Positions 1 to 7,404 of a stretch of 64,000 bases of DNA are shown in pieces. Source of the stretch: Woeseiaceae bacterium (GTDB lineage: Bacteria > Pseudomonadota > Gammaproteobacteria > Steroidobacterales > Woeseiaceae); NCBI GenBank assembly GCA_021773115.1, contig JAJFKS010000028.1:186001-250000 (forward strand), in the 5' to 3' direction. Position 1 is the stretch's first letter; each line of letters starts with the position of its first letter. Made by a program: the position numbers and the translations under genes. The notes beneath the pieces are model-generated. The model was not told the DNA's origin and searched no databases. It was given only the letters and a program-made list of their open reading frames with translations.

Positions 1-306
1 TCGATGATCAGTGACAATGTATTTGTCGCGACGGTTTACATCGGCGAGGTCGAAGAGATGTTCAAAGCGGGTGATATAACTCGTGAGCACTTCGATTCGC
101 TGGCGATCGCGATCAATACCGGTACCAATATTCCGTCTGTGGCGACGCCAAACGGCCAGGCGGCATTTCTGTTCCTGCTGACATCGGCTCTGGCACCGCT
201 GATTCGCCTGTCGTACGGCAGGATGGTGGTGATGGCAATCCCCTACACAATCACAATGACAATCACCGGTCTGCTGGCGCTCTGGTTCGTGCCATCGTTC
301 ATCTAG
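1..306 (+). CDS. nhaB: Na+/H+ antiporter NhaB, C-terminal part (5' end outside window)
   Basis: The reading frame is open from the first base, so this is the 3' end of a gene that starts upstream. The roughly 100 visible residues match the C-terminus of NhaB, including [28 protein letters not shown] and a final pair of hydrophobic membrane segments. NhaB is an inner-membrane Na+/H+ antiporter that exports sodium, which fits a saline or alkaline habitat. It is not functionally related to the polysaccharide genes that follow and probably marks the conserved chromosomal edge of the variable locus. The next gene starts 12 bases after the stop. Confidence 0.93.
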   Translation, partial: SMISDNVFVATVYIGEVEEMFKAGDITREHFDSLAIAINTGTNIPSVATPNGQAAFLFLLTSALAPLIRLSYGRMVVMAIPYTITMTITGLLALWFVPSFI

Positions 307-318
307 ACACGTGCTGAA

Positions 319-1356
319 GTGCCGGATATTGATTTTTGCCATCTGAATCTGGCCAAGCACTATCGTGGTGGCGAACGCCAGACTGAGATTTTGGTGCGGG
401 AACTTGCGTCTCGAGGGTACTCGCAGCGGCTGGTCGTTAAGCGTGGCAATAGCCTGAAAGACCGGTGTGCTGATATTCACGATCTGGATATTCGTGAAGT
501 GGCGTCGAACCCTGTCGCGGCTGCTTGGGCGGCGCGTGGTTCGCGCGTGGTGCACGCGCACGATGGCAGAACAGTGTACAGCGGACTGGTCGCAAATTAT
601 CTGTTTGGAATTCCTTATGTCATCACACGTCGGGTGGTTGCCCCACAAAAAGGCAAGGTCCTGCGCCGCTGGGCATATCGGCGCGCCGGGCAGATTGTGG
701 CGATATCAAACGCCGTCGTACGGTCAATTCAGAAACGCTTTGATTGGGACGAGGTGATCGTCATTCCGGATGCCCATTCGGGTTTCGTGGCGGATGCCCA
801 GGTTGTCGAAGCGATATGCGCTCGATACGCGGGCAAGACACTGATTGGCAATATCGGCGCGTTGGTAAATTCGCATAAAGGCCAGTCGACGATTATAGCA
901 GCAGCACGACGGGTCGCCGAGTCTCGGCCGGACTGGCAGTTCCTGCTCTGCGGAGACGGTGACGATGAAGACCGGTATCGAGACGAGATCGGTGATCTTG
1001 GCAACATTGAGCTGCTCGGCTGGGTGGAGAACGTCGGTGATTACCTGGCCAGTTTTGACGTGTTTTTGTATCCGTCGCTGCATGAGGCGCTGGGATCGAC
1101 GTTGCTGGATGCCATGCATTTTGGCTTACCGATTGTGGCGTCGAATGTGGATGGCATTCTGGATGTGGTTGAGGACGGCGTGAACGGCAAGCTTGTCGAG
1201 CCGCAGCAGCCGGATGCAATTATCGCGGCCATTGATCTGCTGCTTCAGGACGCGGAAAAGCTACAGACCATGCGGGCCGGTAATCGGGAAAAGGCTCAAA
1301 GCTATGATATCGGGCATATGGCGAATGCGTACCTGGCCGTCTATGAAGGACTCTGA
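319..1356 (+). CDS. GT4-family glycosyltransferase
   Basis: A 345-residue GT-B fold glycosyltransferase with a GTG start. The N-terminal domain carries HYRGGERQTEI near residue 14, a Gly-rich acceptor loop common in GT4 enzymes. The C-terminal domain (from about residue 170) carries IGNIGALVNSHKGQ, a LLCGDGDDED strand and, near residues 255-285, HEALGSTLLDAMHFGLPIV, the nucleotide-sugar binding E-x7-E motif with its second acid as Asp. It should transfer a hexose from a nucleotide sugar to a lipid-linked glycan on the cytoplasmic face of the inner membrane. Donor and acceptor cannot be told from sequence. It sits 12 bases after nhaB and about 90 bases before the dehydrogenase gene; no clear Shine-Dalgarno precedes the GTG. 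Confidence 0.85.
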   Translation: MPDIDFCHLNLAKHYRGGERQTEILVRELASRGYSQRLVVKRGNSLKDRCADIHDLDIREVASNPVAAAWAARGSRVVHAHDGRTVYSGLVANYLFGIPYVITRRVVAPQKGKVLRRWAYRRAGQIVAISNAVVRSIQKRFDWDEVIVIPDAHSGFVADAQVVEAICARYAGKTLIGNIGALVNSHKGQSTIIAAARRVAESRPDWQFLLCGDGDDEDRYRDEIGDLGNIELLGWVENVGDYLASFDVFLYPSLHEALGSTLLDAMHFGLPIVASNVDGILDVVEDGVNGKLVEPQQPDAIIAAIDLLLQDAEKLQTMRAGNREKAQSYDIGHMANAYLAVYEGL

Positions 1357-1444
1357 CTTGCGTCTCAAAGCCGCCTGCGACAAGCGACCGCGAAATTGCT
1401 CGCGAACTGTGCTATTTAAGCGCTGAGTTTTCACTGGACCTGCT

Positions 1445-2725
1445 ATGTCATTCAATATTAAAGAAATTCGTATCGGTATTATTGGGCTTGGTTATGTTGG
1501 CTTGCCGCTGGCGGTCGAGTTTGGGAAGAAGTATCCGACGGTTGGATTTGATATCAAGGCAGATCGTATCGCCGAGCTCTGGAAGGGCGAGGATTCGACA
1601 CTCGAGTGCTCAAGCGAAGAATTGGCGGAAGCCGTGCAGTTGACACTATCCTCAAATGAATCGGAACTGGAAGCATGTAATTTCTACATTGTGACGGTGC
1701 CAACTCCTATCGGCGACAGCAATCGTCCACTATTGACGCCGTTGAAATCGGCCAGTAGCACGCTCGGGCGCGTCATCAGGAAAGGCGACATCGTTGTTTA
1801 TGAGTCGACGGTTTATCCTGGTGCGACCGAGGAGTTTTGTGTCCCAATTGTTGAGAAAGAGTCCGGACTGCAGCTGAACAAGGATTTCTTCGTCGGTTAC
1901 AGCCCGGAACGAATCAACCCTGGCGACAAAGAACACCGGCTACCTTCGATACTGAAAGTAACGTCTGGATCTACGGACGAAGCGGCAACATTCATTGATT
2001 CCGTTTACGCTTCGATTATTACGGCTGGCACGCACAAAGTGTCAAGCATCAAGGTTGCCGAAGCTGCGAAAGTCATCGAGAACACTCAACGTGACGTGAA
2101 TATCGCGTTGATCAATGAGCTCGCGATGATATTTGAGCGAGTCGGCATTGATACGGAAGAGGTGTTGCAGGCGGCGGGCACAAAATGGAATTTTCTACCC
2201 TTCCGTCCGGGCCTGGTGGGTGGCCACTGTATTGGCGTTGATCCGTATTATCTGACCTACAAGGCACAACAGCTCGGTTACCACCCGCAAATGATTCTGG
2301 CAGGCCGCCGCATCAACGACAACATGTCATTGTATATTGCGTCGCAGATTGTGAAGCTCATGTTGAAACGCGGCATTCAGCCGCTGGGTTCGAGGGTTCT
2401 TATTCTCGGACTGGCGTTTAAGGAAAATTGTCCCGACGTCCGCAATACCAAGGTTGTCGATATCGTCACAGAGCTATCGTCCTATGGAGCGACAATCGAT
2501 GTGCATGATCCTTGGTGCGATGCGGCTGAGGCGAAGCGGGCCTACGACTTTGATTTGGTCGATGATCCGGAGAAGGACGCGTATGATGTCGTGATCATCG
2601 CCGTTGCGCACGATGAATTCAAGGCGATGGGCGCCGACGGTATGAGAAGCTTTGGTAAGAAGTCGTCAATACTGTATGACATTAAATACGTATTGCCTTC
2701 GGAGCAATCCGACGACCGACTGTAG
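1445..2725 (+). CDS. tviB: UDP-N-acetylhexosamine 6-dehydrogenase, TviB/WbpO type
   Basis: A 426-residue NAD-dependent nucleotide-sugar dehydrogenase. The Rossmann motif [13 protein letters not shown] starts at residue 11. The central domain has [13 protein letters not shown], and the catalytic cysteine lies in [17 protein letters not shown] near residue 260. The C-terminal domain has [19 protein letters not shown]. This motif set is typical of TviB/VipA/WbpO enzymes that oxidise UDP-GlcNAc or UDP-GalNAc to the uronic acid, rather than of Ugd, which is present separately at 45196. The following 4-epimerase gene supports a uronic acid branch. Exact substrate (GlcNAc or GalNAc) is inference. 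Confidence 0.85.
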   Translation: MSFNIKEIRIGIIGLGYVGLPLAVEFGKKYPTVGFDIKADRIAELWKGEDSTLECSSEELAEAVQLTLSSNESELEACNFYIVTVPTPIGDSNRPLLTPLKSASSTLGRVIRKGDIVVYESTVYPGATEEFCVPIVEKESGLQLNKDFFVGYSPERINPGDKEHRLPSILKVTSGSTDEAATFIDSVYASIITAGTHKVSSIKVAEAAKVIENTQRDVNIALINELAMIFERVGIDTEEVLQAAGTKWNFLPFRPGLVGGHCIGVDPYYLTYKAQQLGYHPQMILAGRRINDNMSLYIASQIVKLMLKRGIQPLGSRVLILGLAFKENCPDVRNTKVVDIVTELSSYGATIDVHDPWCDAAEAKRAYDFDLVDDPEKDAYDVVIIAVAHDEFKAMGADGMRSFGKKSSILYDIKYVLPSEQSDDRL

Positions 2726-2746
2726 GAACTCGCCCTGCGAGCGACA
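2721..2746 (+). repeat. REP-like palindromic element overlapping a stop codon
   Basis: The element begins TGTAGGAACTCGCCCTGCGA and continues GCGACA. It resembles the common gammaproteobacterial REP family built on TGTAGGAG with an inverted repeat. CTCGC and GCGAG can pair around a 3-base loop. Its TAG is the stop codon of the preceding dehydrogenase. A related element is at 7370 and a different REP-like type at 31097. Confidence 0.45.
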
Positions 2747-2757
2747 AGAGAGACCAA

Positions 2758-3783
2758 ATGAAAATACTCGTAACAGGCGCTGCCGGCTTTATTGGCTTTC
2801 ACACCGCCAAGCTACTGCTCGAGCGCGGCGATGATGTCGTCGGGCTCGACAATTTCAACGATTACTATGACGTGAGTCTGAAAGAATCACGGGCAAATGT
2901 CCTGTCGGATTACGACGCGTTCGATATGCATCGCACCGAGCTCGCGGATCGTGAATCTATCGAGTCGCTATTCGCGGAGCAGCAATTTGACAAGGTTGTG
3001 CATCTTGCGGCGCAAGCGGGTGTGCGTTACTCGATCGAGAACCCGCACTCGTATATCGAAAGCAATATCGTCGGTACGCTGCACATTCTGGAAGGTTGCC
3101 GACATAACAAAGTTCAGCACCTGACCTACGCATCGTCGAGTTCCGTTTACGGTGCCAACACGACCATGCCGTTTTCGATTCATCAGAATGTCGATCATCC
3201 ACTCGCTTTGTACGGTGCCACCAAAAAAGCGAACGAGTTGATGTGTCACACCTACTCAAACCTCTACAATTTGCCGACAACAGGCTTACGTTTTTTCACC
3301 GTATACGGTCCGTATGGGCGACCCGATATGGCTTTGTTCATGTTCACGAAGAATATTATCGAGGGCAAGCCGATCGATGTATTCAACTACGGCAAGCACC
3401 GTCGCGATTTCACCTATATTGACGATATTGTGCAGGGGGTTGTTCGTACAATGGACCATACGGCGACGCCTAACGAGAATTGGGATCCGGCCGACCCTGA
3501 TCCGGGCACAAGCAAAGCGCCATACCGTATTTACAACATTGGGAACCAACAGCCAGTCGAGTTGATGGATTACATTGGCGCCATCGAGAAATGCCTCGGC
3601 AAGACTGCAGAGAAGAATTTGTTGCCGTTGCAACCGGGTGATGTGCCAGATACCTGGGCCGACACAGAGGACCTTGCGAATGATGTCGGCTATCAGCCGA
3701 GCACTCCGGTCGAAGTCGGTGTAAAGCGCTTTGTTGAGTGGTATCTTGAGTTTTACAAGGATGAACTCAAACAAAGCGCATAA
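2758..3783 (+). CDS. NAD-dependent epimerase, probable UDP-glucuronate 4-epimerase
   Basis: A 341-residue extended short-chain dehydrogenase. It has the NAD motif [11 protein letters not shown] at residues 7-17, [12 protein letters not shown] near residue 31, a Ser-rich ASSSSVYG strand near 125 and catalytic YGATKKANE near 151. [16 protein letters not shown] and [12 protein letters not shown] are characteristic of the CapI/UDP-glucuronate 4-epimerase subfamily that forms UDP-galacturonate. It could also act on the N-acetylated uronic acid made by the preceding dehydrogenase, as TviC/WbpP-type enzymes do; the CapI-like motifs favour UDP-GlcA. It begins 32 bases after the dehydrogenase with AGAGAGA as ribosome binding site, so the two are probably co-transcribed. 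Confidence 0.85.
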   Translation: MKILVTGAAGFIGFHTAKLLLERGDDVVGLDNFNDYYDVSLKESRANVLSDYDAFDMHRTELADRESIESLFAEQQFDKVVHLAAQAGVRYSIENPHSYIESNIVGTLHILEGCRHNKVQHLTYASSSSVYGANTTMPFSIHQNVDHPLALYGATKKANELMCHTYSNLYNLPTTGLRFFTVYGPYGRPDMALFMFTKNIIEGKPIDVFNYGKHRRDFTYIDDIVQGVVRTMDHTATPNENWDPADPDPGTSKAPYRIYNIGNQQPVELMDYIGAIEKCLGKTAEKNLLPLQPGDVPDTWADTEDLANDVGYQPSTPVEVGVKRFVEWYLEFYKDELKQSA

Positions 3784-3786
3784 GAA

Positions 3787-5316
3787 GTGGCCAAGAACTA
3801 CACCAACAGAGAACTCTCCGCCCGCTACCCGACCGACTTGCCTGCATGGAAGAAGCTGGCAACGCACTTTCGGGATGATATGCGCGACGCGACGCTTCGC
3901 GAATTATTCGCTCGGGACAAGAAGCGAGCGGGCAAATTTGAATTGCAGTCGGGCGACCTGACGCTCGACTATTCGAAGAATCACCTCACCGCCACGACGC
4001 GCAAGATGCTGACACAGCTTGCCAGACAGGCGGATGTACCCGCAGCGATCGAAGCCATGTTTGCTGGCGATGCGATCAACAAGACCGAGGGTCGGTCAGT
4101 ACTGCATGTCGCGCTTCGCGCCAAGATTGCGGATACTGTCGCACTGGAAACGCCAGGCGTTTCAGAGGTCTGGGAAGTTTTGACGAAGATGGAATCGTTC
4201 GTCGAGCGAGTTCACAGCGGTGAGATCAAGGGAAGTACCGGAAAAAAGCTAAGCGATATCGTCAATATTGGCATTGGTGGCTCGGACCTGGGGCCCGTCA
4301 TGGCGAGCCGCGCGCTTCGTACCTACTGGAAGGACGGCATGCGCTTTCACAGTGTGTCGAATGTCGATGGCACGCAATTGCACGACCTGATTCGGGAGCT
4401 TGACCCGGAATCGACATTGTTCGTTGTTTGTTCGAAAACCTTCACGACACTTGAAACGATGACAAATGCCAATGCGGCTCGGACGTGGATCATCGAGCAA
4501 CTCGATGAACTCGCTGTCCAATACCACTTCGTTGCCGCATCGACCAATCACGCCGCGATGGACGAATTTGGAATCCGCAGCGATTTCCGATTCGGATTTT
4601 GGGATTGGGTAGGGGGACGGTATTCGCTATGGTCGGCCGTCGGCTTGTCGCTCGCGCTTGTCGTTGGCATGGACTCGTTCAAGGCGGTATTGTCCGGTGG
4701 CCGTCGAATGGACCTGCATTTCAGACAGTCACCGCTCGACGAAAACATGCCAGTACTGCTGGCGTTAATCGGCATCTGGTACAATAATTTCTTCGGTGCT
4801 CAAAGCCAGGCGATCCTGCCCTACGACAACCGCCTGGATCGTTTTCCTGCCTATCTGCAGCAACTGCAAATGGAATCGAGTGGCAAGAGTGTGCGGATGG
4901 ATGGCAAGCCGGTTCGTTGCGATACGGGCATGATCATATGGGGCGAGGCCGGCAATAACGCTCAGCATTCCTTCTACCAATTGCTGCACCAGGGGACGCG
5001 CCTTGTCCCAGTGGATTTCCTGCTCTCCGAATCGTCGGCGCTCGCTACGGCCAATTGCGAAGCACAAGCGGAGGCCCTGATGAACGGTACGAGTGACGAT
5101 GACATCGAGCCGTATCGCGTCCATGCCGGTAACCGGCCGAGCAACACTATTCACTACAGGAAAATGACGCCGGAAGTGCTGGGGCAACTGATCGCACTCT
5201 ACGAGCACAAGGTTTTCATCGAAGGTGTGATCTGGGGCATCGACTCGTTTGACCAGTGGGGCGTCGAACTGGGCAAGCGGCTGGCGAACGAGAGGATTCT
5301 TTCACGGGGGGAGTAG
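3787..5316 (+). CDS. pgi: Glucose-6-phosphate isomerase
   Basis: Interconverts glucose 6-phosphate and fructose 6-phosphate, feeding both UDP-glucose and GDP-mannose synthesis. The 509-residue protein has the sugar-phosphate binding NIGIGGSDLGPVM near residue 158, family signature 1 DWVGGRYSLWSAVG near 270, HSFYQLLHQG near 396 and signature 2 FDQWGVELGK near 487 with the catalytic lysine. The GTG start lies 3 bases after the epimerase stop, and the N-terminal alignment (DYSKNHLTATT near residue 58) is as expected. It ends soon after signature 2 and lacks the roughly 30-residue tail of E. coli Pgi; shorter forms are known. Tight spacing places it in one operon with the epimerase and the unknown gene behind it. 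Confidence 0.95.
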   Translation: MAKNYTNRELSARYPTDLPAWKKLATHFRDDMRDATLRELFARDKKRAGKFELQSGDLTLDYSKNHLTATTRKMLTQLARQADVPAAIEAMFAGDAINKTEGRSVLHVALRAKIADTVALETPGVSEVWEVLTKMESFVERVHSGEIKGSTGKKLSDIVNIGIGGSDLGPVMASRALRTYWKDGMRFHSVSNVDGTQLHDLIRELDPESTLFVVCSKTFTTLETMTNANAARTWIIEQLDELAVQYHFVAASTNHAAMDEFGIRSDFRFGFWDWVGGRYSLWSAVGLSLALVVGMDSFKAVLSGGRRMDLHFRQSPLDENMPVLLALIGIWYNNFFGAQSQAILPYDNRLDRFPAYLQQLQMESSGKSVRMDGKPVRCDTGMIIWGEAGNNAQHSFYQLLHQGTRLVPVDFLLSESSALATANCEAQAEALMNGTSDDDIEPYRVHAGNRPSNTIHYRKMTPEVLGQLIALYEHKVFIEGVIWGIDSFDQWGVELGKRLANERILSRGE

Positions 5317-5318
5317 CA

Positions 5319-5942
5319 TTGGCTCGTAAGCGAGAAAAAGGTGGACCGACAGTCGCCGACATCAAGCGCCTGCTTAAACGCTACGAGTGCCCGGTTCCTT
5401 TCCAAGCGGTTCGCACCCTGTTTCTCGGCAATATCGCGGCGCCCGGCACGATGACACCGCCGATGCAGGTGGTTTCCAGTCTGTGGGGCGGCGAACTGCC
5501 GGTATTCGATTCCACGGAGGAGGTCAACGAATTGATGTCCGCGCTGGTTATGGGTCTGTGGAACCGGCTCGGTGAGCATCAGAAGCGCAAGAACCCGTTT
5601 CGCCTGAAGCGGATGCGTCCGCCGCAGGACGGCGAGAGCGTGGGTCGTTTTGCACAAGTCCGTGTTGAGGAATTGCGCGGTTTCGTCGATGGACTTTTCG
5701 GCGACCGGGAAGCCATCGAACTACCCGAGCGGGCGCACGAAGCGATGCAGCATTTGTCCGAACTGTTGTCATTCATGCAGGCGTATGTGCAGTTCTCCGA
5801 CGCCGCCGACATCGAACGCGATATGCAAAAAACGCAGCAGACCCTCGCCGAACTGTCGCGCATCGCGGAAACGGAGATCAACGCCCTGGTGCTGTCCTGC
5901 GTGCGTGCCCGGCGGCACGCGATGGAGATGCAGTCGGTGTAG
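5319..5942 (+). CDS. Uncharacterised conserved-looking protein downstream of pgi
   Basis: A 207-residue soluble, basic-then-acidic protein that I do not recognise. The start is taken as TTG two bases after the pgi stop, because a strong Shine-Dalgarno (GGGGGGAG) sits just upstream; an in-frame start further up would lie inside pgi. The N-terminus (ARKREKGGPTVADIKRLLKR) is rich in Lys/Arg. The middle has GMTPPMQVVSSLWGGELP-like text, and the C-terminal third (about 130-207) is predicted helical with heptad-like spacing, possibly a coiled coil. No signal peptide or membrane segment is visible. Base composition matches its neighbours. The convergent doc gene ends 6 bases beyond it. Confidence 0.7.
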   Translation: MARKREKGGPTVADIKRLLKRYECPVPFQAVRTLFLGNIAAPGTMTPPMQVVSSLWGGELPVFDSTEEVNELMSALVMGLWNRLGEHQKRKNPFRLKRMRPPQDGESVGRFAQVRVEELRGFVDGLFGDREAIELPERAHEAMQHLSELLSFMQAYVQFSDAADIERDMQKTQQTLAELSRIAETEINALVLSCVRARRHAMEMQSV

Positions 5943-5948
5943 TCGCCG

Positions 5949-6350
5949 TTACTTCACTGAGTTTTTCCGACGAATGTTTCCTCGAACCCAGGCCGCGAGT
6001 TCGTCCTCGGTCAGCGAACCCTCTGCCAAAGCCAAAATCGTCAAAACGTTTTCGGCGGGTGAGGATTGGAGCTGATAACCGTTCAGCATGAGAAAAAGAT
6101 CCGCAGTGACAAGCGCGGTGCGCTTGTCGCCATCCAGAAAGCCGTGATTCTTGGCAATGCCGTACGCATATGCAGCTGCCAGTTGCGCGACGTCGTCGCA
6201 ACCGTCATAGGATGCAAGGTTGCGCGGCCGCGCCAGCGCGGATCGTACGGCTCCAGGGTCTCTGATTCCGGTCAATCCTCCGTGCTCCGCAAGTTGCTCG
6301 TCGTGCAAAGCAAATACGACTTCGTCGAGGACCCAGACGAAGTCGGTCAT
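5949..6350 (-). CDS. doc: Doc/Fic-fold toxin of a type II toxin-antitoxin pair
   Basis: A 133-residue death-on-curing family protein. The core motif HGFLDGDKRTAL near residues 68-79 matches the Fic/Doc HxFxxGNKR loop, with Asp in place of Asn as in Doc proteins. Doc phosphorylates elongation factor Tu and stops translation until neutralised. The N-terminal helix has EQLAEHGGLTGIRDPGAVRSA, another Doc hallmark. Its ATG overlaps the end of the upstream antitoxin gene by 4 bases, so the two are translationally coupled. It converges with the unknown gene downstream of pgi. Confidence 0.9.
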   Translation of the reverse strand: MTDFVWVLDEVVFALHDEQLAEHGGLTGIRDPGAVRSALARPRNLASYDGCDDVAQLAAAYAYGIAKNHGFLDGDKRTALVTADLFLMLNGYQLQSSPAENVLTILALAEGSLTEDELAAWVRGNIRRKNSVK

Positions 6351-6568
6351 TTAGCCAATTCACGCAGTGCATCGCGATGCTTTGACTGGACCTCGCGTGC
6401 CAGCTCCATTTGTCGGCTGAATTCCGGGTTGTAAGGGCTCAAACGATAGCCGTCCGGTGTCTCGGTCAGGTAAACGGCATCGCCTTCCTTAACCCCCATA
6501 CGTTGCCGCACGTGCTTGGGCACGATCATCGCAACGGAATTGCCCACCTTGCGTAGCTTGAGTTCCAT
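6347..6568 (-). CDS. AbrB/MazE-type antitoxin paired with Doc
   Basis: A 73-residue swapped-hairpin DNA-binding protein. The N-terminal half (residues 3-45: LRKVGNSVAMIVPKHVRQ, then GVKEGDAVYLTETPDGYRL) is a typical SpoVT/AbrB fold. The C-terminal half is a charged helix (MELAREVQSKHRDALRELAK) that should wrap the toxin. It precedes doc with a 4-base overlap, the classical antitoxin-first order. It would autorepress from the AT-rich palindromic region just upstream (6588-6633). The antitoxin is AbrB-like rather than Phd-like, a combination seen in other Doc modules. Confidence 0.87.
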   Translation of the reverse strand: MELKLRKVGNSVAMIVPKHVRQRMGVKEGDAVYLTETPDGYRLSPYNPEFSRQMELAREVQSKHRDALRELAK

Positions 6569-6587
6569 GTCGAAGGCTCCGGTGTTA

Positions 6588-6599
6588 TTACAAATGTAA
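6588..6599. promoter_or_regulatory. Palindrome, candidate antitoxin operator
   Basis: TTACAAATGTAA forms two 5-base arms (TTACA/TGTAA) around AA, 20 bases upstream of the antitoxin ATG. A second partial copy of the half site (TGTAAT) follows at once. Its position between promoter and start codon fits autoregulation by the AbrB-type antitoxin; binding is inference. Confidence 0.45.
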
Positions 6600-6605
6600 T
6601 CTGTA

Positions 6606-6633
6606 ATTATACGTTTGTTATAACATTCGTCAA
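6606..6633 (-). promoter_or_regulatory. Sigma-70-type promoter of the antitoxin-doc operon
   Basis: On the minus strand TTGACG (6633-6628) and a perfect TATAAT (6611-6606) are separated by 16 bases. The -10 lies about 38 bases upstream of the antitoxin ATG. The spacer contains TTATAAC, which forms a loose inverted repeat with the -10 region, so repressor binding would block the promoter. Confidence 0.7.
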
Positions 6634-6716
6634 CCTACATTGCGGACTTGCCGTTGATGATGCGCGATAAATTGCCTTTCGATCGTTTGTTACCCGGCTC
6701 GATCCCGCAGCGCCCG

Positions 6717-6983
6717 CTATCTGGCCTTGAGCGGAAACTTCTCCGGATGCTCAATGGACTCGATATCCAAATCCACATCGAGATCAGGCCACCGAAAATG
6801 TCCCGGAGCAACTCGTTCGACACGAATAATTTCGCCAATCGGTGCATCTTTGAACCAAGGAAAATCGTTGTAGGAAAGAAATAATTCCCGCCCGTCGGCA
6901 AGCAGCCAAATCCCGTGGCTTGACACGTGCGTTATTTCAATATCTGAAGTGTGATTTCCATGCATTGATGAGCTCATTCTCAT
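6717..6983 (-). CDS. DUF2442 family protein
   Basis: An 88-residue protein with the DUF2442 core: a strand SSHGIWLLADGRELFL, then YNDFPWFKDAPIGEI and the C-terminal WPDLDVDLDIESIEHPEKF. The function of this family is not established. It overlaps the upstream DUF4160 gene by about 47 bases (about 29 if the internal ATG at 6965 is used), so the pair is translationally coupled. Genes of these two families often travel together in accessory regions and have been suggested to be toxin-antitoxin-like, but that is not proven. No membrane segment or signal peptide. Confidence 0.83.
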   Translation of the reverse strand: MRMSSSMHGNHTSDIEITHVSSHGIWLLADGRELFLSYNDFPWFKDAPIGEIIRVERVAPGHFRWPDLDVDLDIESIEHPEKFPLKAR

Positions 6984-7176
6984 GCGCCTCGACGATCTCT
7001 TTGATTTTAGTTAAATGTGGCAGCGAAAGCCCGTAGTTTCTTGCCAACTCGATAGTTGGTTCCAGCCAATACTTCGCTTCTCCGGCAGCGCAGTTCACGT
7101 GAACATGCATGCGTTCCTCTTCCCGAGAGAAAAAGAAAAAGCGGTAGCCGCGCTCTCTGAATATTGTCGGACTCAC
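6937..7176 (-). CDS. DUF4160 family protein
   Basis: A 79-residue protein with the DUF4160 pattern: MSPTIFRERGYRFFFFSREE, then MHVHVNCAAGEAKYWLEPT, then a helical C-terminus (ARNYGLSLPHLTKIKEIVE). The HVHV motif and the aromatic strand are family hallmarks. The function is unknown. It is the first gene of a two-gene unit with DUF2442 on the minus strand, directly upstream of the Doc module, making a small four-gene accessory island between pgi and the wzi genes. Confidence 0.83.
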   Translation of the reverse strand: MSPTIFRERGYRFFFFSREEERMHVHVNCAAGEAKYWLEPTIELARNYGLSLPHLTKIKEIVEAHENELINAWKSHFRY

Positions 7177-7369
7177 CGTCTTACTCTCAAGGCGGGTTCA
7201 ATAGATTGTCCGTTCAGAGATCGCATATCGCCCGCACCTTAAGCCGTCGGCGATTCAGCCGTCACGCACATATCTCGGCGTTTCATCAAAGAATGCATCG
7301 ACGAGGCGAAATCCCTCTAAATGGCATGGGCTGACGTCTCTCCCGGCACTTCGCTCCCACATTCCCCCT

Positions 7370-7398
7370 TGTAGGAGCCCGTCCAGCAGGCGACAATC
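7370..7398 (+). repeat. REP-like element upstream of the first wzi gene
   Basis: The segment starts TTGTAGGAGCCCGTCCAGCA and continues GGCGAC. It has the TGTAGGAGC head shared by gammaproteobacterial REP sequences and by the element at 2721. Its 3' end lies a few bases before the ATG at 7405, so it may form part of the leader. The rest of the 7177-7404 spacer shows no gene. Confidence 0.4.
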
Positions 7399-7404
7399 CC
7401 GCCC

